From assembly GCF_031679605.1 (NCBI RefSeq), contig NZ_CP117522.1, positions 8,184,001 through 8,248,000 of the forward strand: a DNA stretch of 64,000 nucleotides. Direction: 5' to 3'. A program made the position numbers and the translations under genes. Below are positions 1 through 9,911 of this stretch, one piece after another; within the stretch, counting starts at the first letter, position 1, and each line of letters begins with the position of its first letter. The notes under the pieces are model-generated. The model was not told the DNA's origin. It made no database searches and worked only from the letters and a program-made list of their open reading frames with translations. This DNA comes from Streptomyces luomodiensis (GTDB taxonomy: Bacteria; Actinomycetota; Actinomycetes; Streptomycetales; Streptomycetaceae).

Positions 1-1470
1 GGCTGCCCGGTCCCACGCCGAATGATCACCTGTGGGCTCATACTGCCTCAGCGGCTGGGTGCTGTGAAGCAGCGTGCGCAACTCGGCCAGACCGCCGCTG
101 ACGCTGCCGGCCGTACGGGCCTGCACCAGGACGTTTCCCAGCGCCGCCGCCTCGGCCGGGCCCGCGACCACCGGAAGCCCGCAGGCGTCGGCGGTGAGCC
201 GGCACAGGAGCTCGTTGCGCGCACCGCCGCCGACGATGTGCACCACGCCGACCGTACGGCCGGACAGCCGCTGGGCGTCCTCGATCGCCCGGCGGTGCGC
301 CAGGGCGAGCGAGTCCAGCACACAGCGGGTGGTCTCGGCGGGGGTGCGCGGGACGGGCTGGCCGGTGCGGCGGCAGGCGTCGGCGATGCGGTCGGGCATG
401 TCGTGCGGGGCGATGAAGGCCGGGTCGCCGGCATCGACCACCGAGCGCAGCGGAGTGGCCTCGGCCGCCTCCCGGAGCAGGGCGGTGAGGTCCGTACGGG
501 AGGCCAGACCGCCTCGGGCGTCCCAGCTGCGCACACACTCCTGGAGCATCCACAGGCCCATGATGTTGCGCAGATAGCGGACCGTGCCGTCCACGCCCAG
601 CTCATTGGTGAAGTTGGCCGCGCGGCTCGCCTCCGTGAGCACCGGCGCGTCCAGTTCGAGTCCGGCCAGGGACCAGGTGCCGGTGGCGATGTACGCGAAG
701 TCGGGCGTGGTGGCCGGGACGCCGACGACGGCGGACGCGGTGTCGTGCGAGCCGACGGCCGTGACGGGGGTGGGCGCCGTGAGACCCGTTTCGGCGAGGA
801 CGTCCTGGCGCAGGGTCCCGGCGGGGTCGCCCGGACGGCGCAGCGGAGGGAAGAGCGTGAGGTCGATCCCGAGGGCCTTGGCCACGGGGCGGGCCCAGTC
901 GCGGGTGCGGGGGTCGATCAGCTGGGTGGTGGAGGCGTTCGTCAGCTCGGTGCCGGCCTCGCCCGTCAGCCAGTACGCGATGAGGTCGGGGATGAGCAGC
1001 AGGCGGTGGGCGGCGGCGAGGGCGGGGGTGCCCTGGGCCGCCATGAGCTGGTAGATCGTGTTGAAGGGGAGGTGCTGGAGGCCGGTGGCGGCGTAGAGGG
1101 CCGGGGGCGGGAGCGCCGCCGCGGCCCTTTCGGCCGTGCCGGTGGTGCGGGTGTCCCGGTAGTGGACGGGGTTGGCCAGGAGGGTGCCGTCGGCGGCGAG
1201 CAGGCCGTAGTCGACCGCCCAGGTGTCGATGCCGACGCTGGTCAGGCCGCTGCCCCTGGTGTGTGCCGCGGCCGCCCCGAGGCCGTCCAGGACGCCCTGG
1301 TACAGGGACAGGACGTTCCAGTGCAGGGTGCCCAGGACACGGGTGGGCTGGTTGGGGAAGCGGTGCACCTCGTGGAGGGTCAGCCGGTCGCGGGCGACCT
1401 CGCCGACCATGACGCGGCCGCTGGACGCACCGAGGTCCACGGCGGCGAAGTGGTGTTCTTGGGCGGGCAC
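1..1470 (-). CDS. rhaB: Rhamnulokinase (3' end at window edge)
   Basis: This FGGY-family sugar kinase phosphorylates L-rhamnulose to L-rhamnulose-1-phosphate in the cytoplasm, the second step of rhamnose catabolism. The N-terminus carries the phosphate-binding signature AAVDLGASSGRVMVGEV, followed by VGIDTWAVDYGLL. Later come GSHDTASAV, ATGTWSLAG and the adenosine-binding VGGGARNELLCRLTADACG. All are characteristic of RhaB. About 490 codons are present, close to the usual family length, so only the last few residues and the stop are likely missing. GTG at 1470 is chosen because no in-frame ATG precedes the signature and an ACGAGG-like ribosome site lies just upstream. It is the last gene of the minus-strand run rhaI-rhaEW-rhaB. 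Confidence 0.9.
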   Translation of the reverse strand, partial: MPAQEHHFAAVDLGASSGRVMVGEVARDRLTLHEVHRFPNQPTRVLGTLHWNVLSLYQGVLDGLGAAAAHTRGSGLTSVGIDTWAVDYGLLAADGTLLANPVHYRDTRTTGTAERAAAALPPPALYAATGLQHLPFNTIYQLMAAQGTPALAAAHRLLLIPDLIAYWLTGEAGTELTNASTTQLIDPRTRDWARPVAKALGIDLTLFPPLRRPGDPAGTLRQDVLAETGLTAPTPVTAVGSHDTASAVVGVPATTPDFAYIATGTWSLAGLELDAPVLTEASRAANFTNELGVDGTVRYLRNIMGLWMLQECVRSWDARGGLASRTDLTALLREAAEATPLRSVVDAGDPAFIAPHDMPDRIADACRRTGQPVPRTPAETTRCVLDSLALAHRRAIEDAQRLSGRTVGVVHIVGGGARNELLCRLTADACGLPVVAGPAEAAALGNVLVQARTAGSVSGGLAELRTLLHSTQPLRQYEPTGDHSAWDRAA

Positions 1471-1531
1471 GTGGACCTCGTGGTGAGTGGTGTGATGACG
1501 GTGGTTTCGTACCGGCGGGGGACGGGGCCTT

Positions 1532-1566
1532 GGGGACGGGGACCGGGCCCCCGCGACCCCGTCCCC
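1532..1566. terminator. Intercistronic hairpin between rhaEW and rhaB
   Basis: GGGGACGGGG at 1532-1541 pairs perfectly with CCCCGTCCCC at 1557-1566 across a 15-base loop. No T-run follows on the minus strand, so it is more likely an attenuator or mRNA-stability element than a classical terminator. It would lower or uncouple rhaB relative to the upstream genes. Confidence 0.5.
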
Positions 1567-1576
1567 CTCGCGCGGG

Positions 1577-3616
1577 TCAGCGCAGGAACGCCGCCGCGAC
1601 CCCCGCGTCGACCGGGACGTGCAGACCCGTGGTGTGCGTCAGGTCGCCGCCGACGAGGGCGAAGACCGCGTTCGCCACGTGGGACGGGAGTACCTCGCGC
1701 TTGAGGAGGGTGCGCTGGGCGTAGAACTCGCCCAGCTTCTCCTCCGGGACGCCGTAGACCGCCGCGCGCTTGGCTCCCCAGCCGCCCGCGAAGATGCCGC
1801 TGCCCTGGACCACCCCATCGGGGTTCACACCGTTGACGCGGATGCCGTGTTCGCCCAGCTCGGCGGCGAGCAGGCGGACCTGGTGCGCCTGGTCGGCCTT
1901 GGTCGCGGAGTACGCGATGTTGTTCGGGCCCGCGAACACCGAGTTCTTGGAGGCGATGTAGACGATGTCGCCGCCCATGTTCTGGGCGATCAGCACGCGG
2001 GCCGCCTCGCGTGCGGCCAGGAAGCTGCCGCGCGCCATGATGGAGTGCTGGAGGTCCCAGTCCTCGGCGGTGGTCTCCAGCAGGGGCTTGGAGATGGAGA
2101 TGCCCGCGTTGTTGACCAGGATGTCCACCCCGCCGAAGGCCAGGGCCGCCTGGTCGAACGCCGCCTTGATCCGCTCCTCGTCGGTGACGTCCACGGTGAC
2201 GGCCGTGGCCTTGTCCGGGCCGCCCAGTTCGGCGGCCACGTCAGCAGCGGAGCCGGCGTTGATGTCCGCCACCACCACACATGCGCCCTCGGCCACCAGG
2301 CGGTGTGCGATCGCCTTGCCGATGCCCGACCCCGCGCCGGTCACCAGGGCGATCCGGGTGGCGAGGGGCTTGGCCTTCGGCATGCGCTGGAGCTTGGCCT
2401 CCTCCAGCGCCCAGTACTCGATGCGGAACTTCTCCGACTCCTCGATGGGCGCGTAGCGGGAGACCGCCTCGGCACCGCGCATCACGTTGATCGCGTTGAC
2501 GTAGAACTCGCCGGCCACCCGGGCCGTCTGCTTGTCCTTGCCGTAGCTGAACATCCCCACCCCGGGGACCAGCACGATCGCGGGGTCCGCGCCGCGCATC
2601 GCCGGGGAGTCGGGGGTGGCGTGGCGTTGGTAGTAGGCGGCGTAGTCGGTGCGGTAGGCGGTGTGGAGTTCCTTGAGGCGGGCGATCGTCTCGTCGAGCG
2701 GTGCGTCCGGGGGGAGGTCCAGCACCAGGGGGCGGACCTTGGTGCGCAGGAAGTGGTCCGGGCAGGAGGTGCCGAGCGCGGCCAGCCGCGGGTGTTCGGC
2801 GCGCGCGACGAAGTCCAGGACGGTGTCGGAGTCCGTGAAGTGGCCCACCTGGGGGCGGTCGGTGGAGACCAGGCCGCGGATGACGGGGGCCAGGGCCGCC
2901 GCGCGGGCGCGGCGTTCGGCGGGCGGGAGGGTGGTGTGGACGACCGGACCGAAGGGGTCGGCCTTGCCGCGCGCGGTGAGGAACTCCTCGGCGGTACGGA
3001 TGATGCGCAGCGAGTTGGCCTCGCACTCGGCGGAGGTGTCACCCCAGGCGGTGATGCCGTGGCCGCCGAGGATACAGCCGATGGCCTGCGGGTTGGCCTT
3101 CTTGATGGCGGCGATGTCCAGGCCCAGCTGGAAGCCGGGACGGCGCCAGGGCACCCACACCACCTGGTTGCCGAAGCACTCCTTGGTGAGGGCCTCGCCG
3201 TCGGCCGCGCAGGCCAGGGCGATACCGGAGTCGGGGTGGAGGTGGTCGACGTGGGCGGCGTCGACCAGGCCGTGCATGGCGGTGTCGATGGACGGCGCGG
3301 CACCGCCCTTGCCGTGCAGGCAGTAGTCGAAGGCCGCGACCATCTCGTCCTCGCGGTCCACCCCGGGGTAGACGTCGGTGAGCGCGCGGAGCCGGTCCAG
3401 GCGGAGTGCGGCGAGGCCGGAGTGGGTGAGGGTGCCCAGGTCGCCACCGGAGCCCTTGACCCACATCAGCTCGACGTCCTGGCCCGTGACGGGGTCGGGG
3501 GCGGTGCCCTTGGCGGAGGTGTTCCCGCCCGCGTAGTTGGTGTTGCGCGGATCGGAGCCGAGCCGGTGTGAGCGGTCCAGCAGCGCGGCCGCCTCGGGAT
3601 GCGGTTGTGCGGTCAT
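1577..3616 (-). CDS. rhaEW: Bifunctional rhamnulose-1-phosphate aldolase / lactaldehyde dehydrogenase
   Basis: This is a two-domain fusion of 679 residues. Residues about 1-390 are a class II aldolase/adducin domain (NTNYAGGNTSAKG near the start), which would split rhamnulose-1-phosphate into dihydroxyacetone phosphate and L-lactaldehyde. Residues about 425-679 are a short-chain dehydrogenase with the NAD motif VTGAGSGIGKAIA and the catalytic YSATK, which would oxidise the lactaldehyde. The same fusion is known as RhaEW (YuxG) in Bacillus subtilis. The start is ATG at 3616, preceded by GAAGAGGAC; a longer reading frame upstream lacks a matching ribosome site. It lies between rhaI and rhaB. 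Confidence 0.92.
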   Translation of the reverse strand: MTAQPHPEAAALLDRSHRLGSDPRNTNYAGGNTSAKGTAPDPVTGQDVELMWVKGSGGDLGTLTHSGLAALRLDRLRALTDVYPGVDREDEMVAAFDYCLHGKGGAAPSIDTAMHGLVDAAHVDHLHPDSGIALACAADGEALTKECFGNQVVWVPWRRPGFQLGLDIAAIKKANPQAIGCILGGHGITAWGDTSAECEANSLRIIRTAEEFLTARGKADPFGPVVHTTLPPAERRARAAALAPVIRGLVSTDRPQVGHFTDSDTVLDFVARAEHPRLAALGTSCPDHFLRTKVRPLVLDLPPDAPLDETIARLKELHTAYRTDYAAYYQRHATPDSPAMRGADPAIVLVPGVGMFSYGKDKQTARVAGEFYVNAINVMRGAEAVSRYAPIEESEKFRIEYWALEEAKLQRMPKAKPLATRIALVTGAGSGIGKAIAHRLVAEGACVVVADINAGSAADVAAELGGPDKATAVTVDVTDEERIKAAFDQAALAFGGVDILVNNAGISISKPLLETTAEDWDLQHSIMARGSFLAAREAARVLIAQNMGGDIVYIASKNSVFAGPNNIAYSATKADQAHQVRLLAAELGEHGIRVNGVNPDGVVQGSGIFAGGWGAKRAAVYGVPEEKLGEFYAQRTLLKREVLPSHVANAVFALVGGDLTHTTGLHVPVDAGVAAAFLR

Positions 3617-3671
3617 GTCGTCCTCTTCGTGTGTTGGCCCACTTCGGGTGTCGGCCCACCGAGCGGCGGGG

Positions 3672-4832
3672 TCATGCGCCCCAGCCCGCCTGCTGTCCTC
3701 CGACGCGCTCCGCCACGATCCGCTCCGCCCAGCCGGAGGCCCGGTACGCCGCCATCGGGTCGGGGTCGATGCCCAGTTCCTCGCGCACCTCGGCGAGGAG
3801 GGGGCGGACATCGGTGTTGTACGCGTCCATCAGGACCGCGTTGGCGCCGAGCACATCGCCCGAGCCCTGGGCGGCGGCGAGGGCGTCCCGGTCGACCAGG
3901 AGGGCCTTGGCGGTGGCCTCCTGGACGTTCATCACGGAACGGATGATCGCCGGGATCTTCGGTTCGATGTTGTGGCACTGGTCGAGCATGAAGGCGACCC
4001 CCGAGGTCAGCCCGCCGCCGCGGACCACCTCGTACATGATCCGGAAGAGCTGGAAGGGGTCGGCGGCGCCCACCATCAGGTCGTCGTCCGCGTAGAAGCG
4101 GGAGTTGAAGTCGAAGGCGCCGAGTTTCCGCTCGCGCAGCAGGAGGGCGACGATGAACTCGATGTTGGTGCCCGGGGCGTGGTGGCCGGTGTCCACGCAC
4201 ACCTGGGCCTTGGGGCCGAGCTTGAGGCAGTGGGCGTAGGCGGTGCCCCAGTCCGGGACGTCCGTGGTGTAGAAGGCCGGCTCGAAGAACTTGTACTCCA
4301 GCAGCATCCGTTGGCCCTCGCCGAGGCGGTCGTAGACCGCGCTCAGCGCCTCGGCGAGGCGGTCCTGGCGGGCGGCGATGTCGTCCTGGCCGGGGTAGTT
4401 GGTGCCGTCGGAGAACCAGAGCTTGAGGTCCCGGGAGCCCGTGGCGTCCATGATGTCGACGCATTCCAGGAGGTGGTCCAGCGCCTTGCGGCGGACCGCC
4501 GGGTCGGGGTGGGTGACCGAGCCCAGCTTGTAGTCGTCGTCCTGGAAGACGTTGGAGTTGATGGCGCCCAGTTTCAGGCCGCGCTCCCGGGCGTACGTGG
4601 CGAGCGCCCCGTAGTCCTCGACCGTGTCCCAGGGGATGTGCAGGGCCACGGTCGGGGCCACTCCGGTGAACGCGTGCACCTGCGCGGCGTCGTCCAGCTT
4701 CTCCTGGGGGGAGCGCGGGACGCCGGGCTGGGCGAAGACCTTGAAGCGGGTTCCGGAGTTGCCGTACGCCCATGACGGCGTCTCGACCGCCTGGCTCTTG
4801 AGGGCCGCCTTCACGGCCGGAACGTCAGACAT
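3672..4832 (-). CDS. rhaI: L-rhamnose isomerase
   Basis: This protein of 386 residues belongs to the Pseudomonas-type L-rhamnose isomerase family, a metal-dependent TIM barrel that converts L-rhamnose to L-rhamnulose. Barrel segments with likely metal ligands are visible: [12 protein letters not shown] (Glu), [13 protein letters not shown] (Asp, His), [13 protein letters not shown] (Asp, Asp). ATG at 4832 has GGAGA five bases upstream; a reading frame extending to 4964 crosses the promoter and is rejected. It is the first gene of the minus-strand catabolic operon and diverges from the ABC transporter across about 207 bases that hold two LacI-type palindromes. Confidence 0.93.
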   Translation of the reverse strand: MSDVPAVKAALKSQAVETPSWAYGNSGTRFKVFAQPGVPRSPQEKLDDAAQVHAFTGVAPTVALHIPWDTVEDYGALATYARERGLKLGAINSNVFQDDDYKLGSVTHPDPAVRRKALDHLLECVDIMDATGSRDLKLWFSDGTNYPGQDDIAARQDRLAEALSAVYDRLGEGQRMLLEYKFFEPAFYTTDVPDWGTAYAHCLKLGPKAQVCVDTGHHAPGTNIEFIVALLLRERKLGAFDFNSRFYADDDLMVGAADPFQLFRIMYEVVRGGGLTSGVAFMLDQCHNIEPKIPAIIRSVMNVQEATAKALLVDRDALAAAQGSGDVLGANAVLMDAYNTDVRPLLAEVREELGIDPDPMAAYRASGWAERIVAERVGGQQAGWGA

Positions 4833-4846
4833 GAGTCTCCTTGGCA

Positions 4847-4858
4847 TGAAACGATTCA
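4847..4858. promoter_or_regulatory. Putative LacI-family operator, rhaI side
   Basis: The 12-mer TGAAACGATTCA is a near palindrome (10 of 12 positions symmetric). It lies 14 bases before the rhaI start, where a repressor would block transcription. It resembles the second site at 4995-5006, suggesting one regulator acts on both divergent promoters, presumably a product of the lacI pair at 11.7-13.9 kb. Confidence 0.5.
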
Positions 4859-4994
4859 AGAAACCTAGCCGTGCAGCCGGTCGTGCGTCAAGAAGGGATG
4901 GCGTGTCAGGCGGGTCTGAAACGTGAGGAGTTTTATCCCGTGCGTACCCCCTTGACGGGCGCATAACGCAAGGCTAGCTTCCCGGAATCCGCAT

Positions 4995-5006
4995 TGAAAC
5001 ATTTCA
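4995..5006. promoter_or_regulatory. Putative LacI-family operator, transporter side
   Basis: TGAAACATTTCA has perfect TGAAA/TTTCA arms around a two-base centre. It lies about 34 bases upstream of the ABC ATPase start. A further TGAAACGT half-site occurs near 4917. Confidence 0.55.
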
Positions 5007-5039
5007 TTTGTTGCGTTGGGTAAGTGATCAGGAGACCCC

Positions 5040-6701
5040 GTGAGCCAGCCTGCTTCGACCGGTGTGCCGGTCCTCGCCCTCGAGGGGGTGAACAAATCCT
5101 TCGGCGCCGTACGGGCCCTCCGGGACGTCTCGCTCCAGCTCTTCGCCGGTGAGGCCCACGCCCTGGCCGGTGAGAACGGGGCGGGCAAGTCGACGCTCAT
5201 CAAGACCCTCGCCGGGGTGCACCGGCCCGACTCCGGCCGGGTGCTGCTCGACGGTGAGCCGGTGGTCTTCCACGGCCCCGCCGACGCCCGTGACGTCGGC
5301 ATCGCCGTCATCTACCAGGAGCCGACGCTCTTCCCCGATCTGTCCATCGCCGAGAACATCTTCATGGGCCGGCAGCCCCGCCGGGCCCTGGGCCGCATCG
5401 ACCACAAGGCCGTACGGAGCTCCACCGCCGCCCTGATGGCGCGGCTCGGCGACGACCTCGACCCGGACCGGCCGGCCAGGGGCCTGTCCATCGCCGATCA
5501 GCAGATCGTCGAGATCGCCAAGGCGCTCTCCTTCGACGCCCGGGTGCTGATCATGGACGAGCCGACGGCGGCGCTGACCGGAAGCGAGACCGCCCGGCTC
5601 TTCTCGGTCGTGACGGCGCTGCGCGCCGAGGGCGCCGCCGTGCTGTTCATCTCCCACCGCCTGGAGGAGATCTTCGAGCTCTGCCAGCGGGTCACCACCC
5701 TGCGGGACGGCCGGTGGGTGGCCTCCGAACCACTGGCCGGGCTGACCCAGGACGATCTGGTCCGCCGCATGGTGGGCCGGGAGCTGACCGAGCTCTACCC
5801 CAAACAGGACAGCCGGGTCGGGGAGACCGCGCTGTCGGTGCGGCGGCTGACCCGCGAAGGCGTCTTCCGGGACGTCTCGTTCGAGGTGCGGCGCGGTGAG
5901 ATCGTCGCGCTCGCCGGTCTGGTCGGCGCCGGGCGCACCGAGGTCGCCCAGGCCGTCTTCGGCGTGGACCGGGCGGACGCGGGCGAGGTGCGGGTCGACG
6001 GGACGGTGCTGCGGCCCGGTTCGCCGACCGCCGCCATGGACGCCGGGCTCGCGCTGGTCCCCGAGGACCGGCGCCAGCGCGGTCTGGTGATGGAGATGTC
6101 CATCGAACGGAACATCGGGCTGACCGGTCTCGACCGGCTGGGCCGCGCGGGGCTGGTCAAACGGGCTCTGGAGCGCGGCCGCGCGGCCGACTGGGCGGTC
6201 CGGCTCCAGCTGAAGTACGGCAGTCTCGCCGACCACGTCGGGGTGCTCTCCGGCGGCAACCAGCAGAAGGTCGTCCTCGCCAAGTGGCTGGCGACCGAGC
6301 CCACGGTGCTCATCGTCGACGAGCCCACCCGCGGGATCGACGTCGGCACCAAGGCCGAGGTGCACCGGCTGCTGTCGGCACTGGCCGCCGACGGGCTCGC
6401 GGTGCTGATGATCTCCTCCGATCTGCCCGAGGTGCTGGGCATGGCCGACCGGGTCCTGGTGATGCACGAGGGCCGGCTGGTCGCCGAGATCCCGCGCGCC
6501 GAGGCCACCGAGGAGTCCGTCATGGCAGCCGCGACCGGGCTCACGAATGGCGCCGATGGCGCCGGTGTCGCCGGTGAGGCCGCCGCGACCGGGCTCCCCC
6601 GCGCCACCGGCGCGAGCGGGCACCCCCACGCCACCGGTGACACGGGCGCCACCGGGCCCACCGGCGCCAACGGCGCCACCGCAGAAGGGACCCGCACGTG
6701 A
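5040..6701 (+). CDS. Sugar ABC importer ATPase (rhamnose, RhaT-like)
   Basis: This carbohydrate-uptake ATPase has two tandem nucleotide-binding domains. The first has Walker [10 protein letters not shown] (about residue 49) and Walker [14 protein letters not shown]. The second has the degenerate P-loop GLVGAGRTE, signature LSGGNQQKV and [14 protein letters not shown], as in RbsA/XylG-type proteins. It would energise import through the two permeases that follow. GTG at 5040 has AGGAG five bases upstream. The last roughly 40 residues are unusual: a low-complexity Gly/Ala/Thr tail with collagen-like [10 protein letters not shown] steps. The rhamnose substrate is inferred from the divergent rha genes and the downstream mutarotase. 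Confidence 0.9.
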   Translation: MSQPASTGVPVLALEGVNKSFGAVRALRDVSLQLFAGEAHALAGENGAGKSTLIKTLAGVHRPDSGRVLLDGEPVVFHGPADARDVGIAVIYQEPTLFPDLSIAENIFMGRQPRRALGRIDHKAVRSSTAALMARLGDDLDPDRPARGLSIADQQIVEIAKALSFDARVLIMDEPTAALTGSETARLFSVVTALRAEGAAVLFISHRLEEIFELCQRVTTLRDGRWVASEPLAGLTQDDLVRRMVGRELTELYPKQDSRVGETALSVRRLTREGVFRDVSFEVRRGEIVALAGLVGAGRTEVAQAVFGVDRADAGEVRVDGTVLRPGSPTAAMDAGLALVPEDRRQRGLVMEMSIERNIGLTGLDRLGRAGLVKRALERGRAADWAVRLQLKYGSLADHVGVLSGGNQQKVVLAKWLATEPTVLIVDEPTRGIDVGTKAEVHRLLSALAADGLAVLMISSDLPEVLGMADRVLVMHEGRLVAEIPRAEATEESVMAAATGLTNGADGAGVAGEAAATGLPRATGASGHPHATGDTGATGPTGANGATAEGTRT

Positions 6702-7741
6702 GCGCGACCATCCAGAAACCCGGGCAACCCGCCGCCGCGCCGGAGACGGCCCGCTCGGCGCGTTCGCTCGTCGACGCCGTCTTCCGCGCGCGGGAGATCA
6801 GCATCGCCGGGGCCCTCGTCCTGCTGGTGCTGTTCACCTGGATCGCCGAGCCGCGCTTCCTCGATGGCCAGGGCATCAAGGACCTGCTGCTCAACGCGGC
6901 CATCCTGGTGCTGCTCGCGGTCGGGCAGTCGGTGGTGGTCATCACCCGCAACATCGATCTGTCGGTCGGCTCCGTGGTGGGGCTGTCCGCGTTCGCCTGC
7001 GGGAAGTTCGTCTCCGGCACCGACCACGGGGTGCTGACGGTCCTGGTCCTCGGCGTCCTCGTCGGCGCGGGCTGCGGCGTCGTCAGCGGGGCGCTGGTGA
7101 GCTTCGGGCGGGTGCCCGCGCTGGTGGTGACCCTCGGGATGCTCTACATCATCCAGGGCGTCGACTACTGGTGGGCGCAAGGAGCGCAGATCAACGCGGC
7201 CGATGTGCCGCAGTCCGTGCTGGACCTGGGCAGCGGCAGCGTGCTGGGCGTCCCGTATCTCCCGCTGATCTCCTTCGTGGTGCTGGCCGGCACCGCGTAC
7301 GTCCTGCGCACCTACCGCGGCGGCCGTGAGCTGTACGCCATCGGCTCCAGCCCGGAGGCCGCCCGGCTGGCCGGGGTGCCGATCCGGCGGCGGGTGCTCG
7401 GCGCGTATCTGTTCTCCGGCGCCGTCTCGGGCTTCGCGGGCGCGCTGTGGCTGGCCCGCTTCGGCACCGTCGTCGCGGACAACGCGCACGGCTGGGAGCT
7501 GACCGTGGTCAGCGCGGTGGTGGTCGGCGGCGTCGCCATCGTCGGCGGCACCGGGACGGTGTGGGGCGCGGCGCTGGGCGCGCTGCTGCTCACCACCATC
7601 AGCGGCGCCCTGGCCGTGCTGAAGGTCGACTCCTTCTGGCAGGACGCCATCGCGGGTGCGCTGCTGCTGGCGGCCATCAGCGTGGACCGGATCGTGAGGG
7701 TGCGCATGACCCGTGCGCTGAGGAAGAGGAGCGCACGATGA
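6698..7741 (+). CDS. Sugar ABC transporter permease 1
   Basis: This is a 347-residue RbsC-family inner-membrane permease with about nine hydrophobic segments. The family loop appears as [20 protein letters not shown] (about residue 85) and the ATPase-coupling loop as [19 protein letters not shown]. The GTG start lies inside the end of the ATPase gene (4-base overlap), so the two are translationally coupled. With the next permease it should form a heterodimeric channel for rhamnose or a related sugar, equivalent to RhaP or RhaQ of rhizobia; the substrate is inferred from context. Confidence 0.88.
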   Translation: MSATIQKPGQPAAAPETARSARSLVDAVFRAREISIAGALVLLVLFTWIAEPRFLDGQGIKDLLLNAAILVLLAVGQSVVVITRNIDLSVGSVVGLSAFACGKFVSGTDHGVLTVLVLGVLVGAGCGVVSGALVSFGRVPALVVTLGMLYIIQGVDYWWAQGAQINAADVPQSVLDLGSGSVLGVPYLPLISFVVLAGTAYVLRTYRGGRELYAIGSSPEAARLAGVPIRRRVLGAYLFSGAVSGFAGALWLARFGTVVADNAHGWELTVVSAVVVGGVAIVGGTGTVWGAALGALLLTTISGALAVLKVDSFWQDAIAGALLLAAISVDRIVRVRMTRALRKRSAR

Positions 7742-8724
7742 AGCTCAGCGCGATCAAGCTCAGGTGGGACACCGCCGTCGGGGTGCTGCTGGTGGCCGTC
7801 TTCATCACCGGCCTGGGCACCACGGACGGCTTCGCGAGCCACGACAACCTCGCCTTCGCCTTCAACGACATCGCCGAGGTGGCGCTGATGGCGCTGCCGA
7901 TGACGCTGCTGGTGGTGGCCGGGCAGGTGGACCTGTCGGTGGCCTCGATGCTCGGCCTGGCCAGCGCGCTCACCGGCGAACTGTGGGACGCGGGCTGGGC
8001 GTTCGAGACCATCGTGCCGATCGTGCTGCTGGTCGGGGTGGTCGGCGGGCTGATCAACGGCTGGCTGGTGACCCGGGTCGGGCTGCCCTCGCTCGCCGTC
8101 ACCATCGGCACGCTCGCCCTCTACCGTGGACTGGCCTCGGTGGTGCTCGGCACGGGCGCCATCACCGACTTCCCCGAGACGTACGCCAAGTGGGCCGTGG
8201 ACACCACCACCGTGCCCGGCACCTTCCTCACCTACCCCGTGGTGCTGTTCATCGTGCTGGCCGCCGTCGCCGCCGTGGTGCTGCACGCCACCGGGCTGGG
8301 CCGGTCGCTGTTCGCCATCGGGGCCCAGGAGGACGCCGCGTACTTCGCGGGCATCCGCGTCAAACGCGTCAAGCTGCTGCTGTTCGTCGTCAGCGGGCTG
8401 ATCTCGGCCTTCGCGGGGATCGTGTTCACCCTGCGGTACGGCAGCGCACGGGCCGACAACGGGCAGGGCTTCGAGATGCTCGTGATCGCCTCCGTCCTGC
8501 TGGGCGGCGTCGACTTCGACGGCGGCAAGGGCACGCTGTTCGGCGCCGTCGCCGGGGTGCTGCTCATCGGCGTCCTGAAGAACCTGCTGACCCTCAACGA
8601 CGTGGCCAACGAGGTCCAGGTGATCGTCACCGGACTGCTGCTGGTGGCCTCCGTCCTCACCCCCCGTCTGATCACCACCGTGAGCGCCTGGCGCCACCGG
8701 CGCGCCGCCGCCCAGGCCGGCTGA
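7738..8724 (+). CDS. Sugar ABC transporter permease 2
   Basis: This is a 328-residue RbsC-family permease, second half of the channel. It shows VVAGQVDLSVASMLGLASAL and the coupling loop SLFAIGAQEDAAYFAGIRV, with strongly hydrophobic helices throughout. ATG at 7738 overlaps the stop of permease 1 (ATGA). The reading frame could be extended upstream only through coding sequence of the first permease. Confidence 0.88.
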   Translation: MKLSAIKLRWDTAVGVLLVAVFITGLGTTDGFASHDNLAFAFNDIAEVALMALPMTLLVVAGQVDLSVASMLGLASALTGELWDAGWAFETIVPIVLLVGVVGGLINGWLVTRVGLPSLAVTIGTLALYRGLASVVLGTGAITDFPETYAKWAVDTTTVPGTFLTYPVVLFIVLAAVAAVVLHATGLGRSLFAIGAQEDAAYFAGIRVKRVKLLLFVVSGLISAFAGIVFTLRYGSARADNGQGFEMLVIASVLLGGVDFDGGKGTLFGAVAGVLLIGVLKNLLTLNDVANEVQVIVTGLLLVASVLTPRLITTVSAWRHRRAAAQAG

Positions 8725-8811
8725 TCCACCCAGGCGCGCCGCGCCACGCACGCACGGCACCGCATCACGCACGCACGCGCCACCCACGCACGCACCGCGA
8801 AAGGTCTCCTC

Positions 8812-9900
8812 ATGTTCCAGCGTTCCCCCGAACAGCACCGCCACCGCGCCGCCGCCACCGCCGCGGCGGTCTGCGCCCTGGCCGTGGCCCTGGCCGGCTG
8901 CGGCGGCACCACCAAGAAGGACAACGACAACGGCGGCGCCGCCAAGAGCGACGCCAAGGCCGACCCCGACGCGCCGCTGAAGAAGGGCCTCAAACTGGCC
9001 TACCTGCCCAAGCAGATCAACAACCCCTACGAGAAGATCGTGGACGAGGCGGGGATCGCCGCCGCCGGGGAGTTCGGCGGCAAGGGCAAGGAGGTCGGCC
9101 CGTCCGACGCCAGCGCCTCCTCCCAGGTGTCGTACATCAACACCCTGGTCCAGCAGCGGCAGGACGCCATCCTGATCGCGGCCAACGACCCCAACGCGGT
9201 CTGCGGCCCGCTCAAGCAGGCCATGAAGAAGGACATCAAGGTCGTGGCGTACGACTCCGACACCGCCCCGGCCTGCCGCCAGCTCTTCATCAACCAGGCC
9301 AGCTCCGAGGAGATCGGCCGCAGCCAGGTCCAGCACCTCGCCGAGCAGCTCGACTACAAGGGCGAGATCGCGATCCTGTCGGCCACCCAGAACGCGACCA
9401 ACCAGAACACCTGGATCGAGTTCATGAAGGACGAGCTGAGCAAGCCCGCCTACAAGAACATGAAGCTGGTCAAGACGGTGTACGGGGACGACGACGACCA
9501 GAAATCCTTCCAGGAGACCCAGGGCCTGCTCAAGGCGTATCCGAAGCTCAAGGGCATCATCTCGCCCACCACGGTGGGCATCGCCGCGGCCGCCCGCTAC
9601 ATCAGCGGCTCCTCGTACAAGGGCAAGGTCGTGCTGAACGGCCTGGGCACGCCCAACCAGATGCGCAAGTACGTCAAGGACGGCACCGTCGAGCAGTTCG
9701 CGCTGTGGGACCCCAAGAAGCTCGGCTACCTCGGTTCGTACGCCGCGGCCGCGCTCGCCTCCGGACAGATCACCGGGGCCGAGGGGGAGAAGTTCACGGC
9801 CGGGAAGCTCGGCGAGTACACGGTCGGCAAGGACGGCGAGGTCATCCTCGGCCCGCCCACCGTCTTCGACAAGTCCAACATCGACAAGTACCACTTCTGA
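8812..9900 (+). CDS. Sugar-binding lipoprotein of the ABC importer (RhaS-like)
   Basis: This is a 362-residue periplasmic-binding-protein-like lipoprotein. The N-terminus has a charged start, a hydrophobic core and the lipobox LAGC, with Cys near residue 30, followed by a Lys/Asp/Gly-rich linker. The mature part is a peripla_BP_4 fold, with KLAYLPKQINNPYE at the start, DAILIAANDPNAVC and GEIAILSATQNATNQNTW. The 87 bases upstream contain CACGCA-type short repeats and an AAGG ribosome site. It should deliver rhamnose to the two permeases. Confidence 0.88.
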   Translation: MFQRSPEQHRHRAAATAAAVCALAVALAGCGGTTKKDNDNGGAAKSDAKADPDAPLKKGLKLAYLPKQINNPYEKIVDEAGIAAAGEFGGKGKEVGPSDASASSQVSYINTLVQQRQDAILIAANDPNAVCGPLKQAMKKDIKVVAYDSDTAPACRQLFINQASSEEIGRSQVQHLAEQLDYKGEIAILSATQNATNQNTWIEFMKDELSKPAYKNMKLVKTVYGDDDDQKSFQETQGLLKAYPKLKGIISPTTVGIAAAARYISGSSYKGKVVLNGLGTPNQMRKYVKDGTVEQFALWDPKKLGYLGSYAAAALASGQITGAEGEKFTAGKLGEYTVGKDGEVILGPPTVFDKSNIDKYHF

Positions 9901-9911
9901 GGCGGCCGGTG

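Noticed and set aside
22..1704. Long open frame on the plus strand opposite rhaB and rhaEW
   Set aside because: It is the antisense shadow of GC-rich genes; the translation is Gly/Arg/Val-rich without any domain, and the minus strand encodes clear enzymes.
8725..8811. CRISPR-like or satellite array in the CACGCA-rich gap
   Set aside because: Units are only about six bases, irregular and few, without spacers; it is simple low-complexity DNA before the lipoprotein gene.
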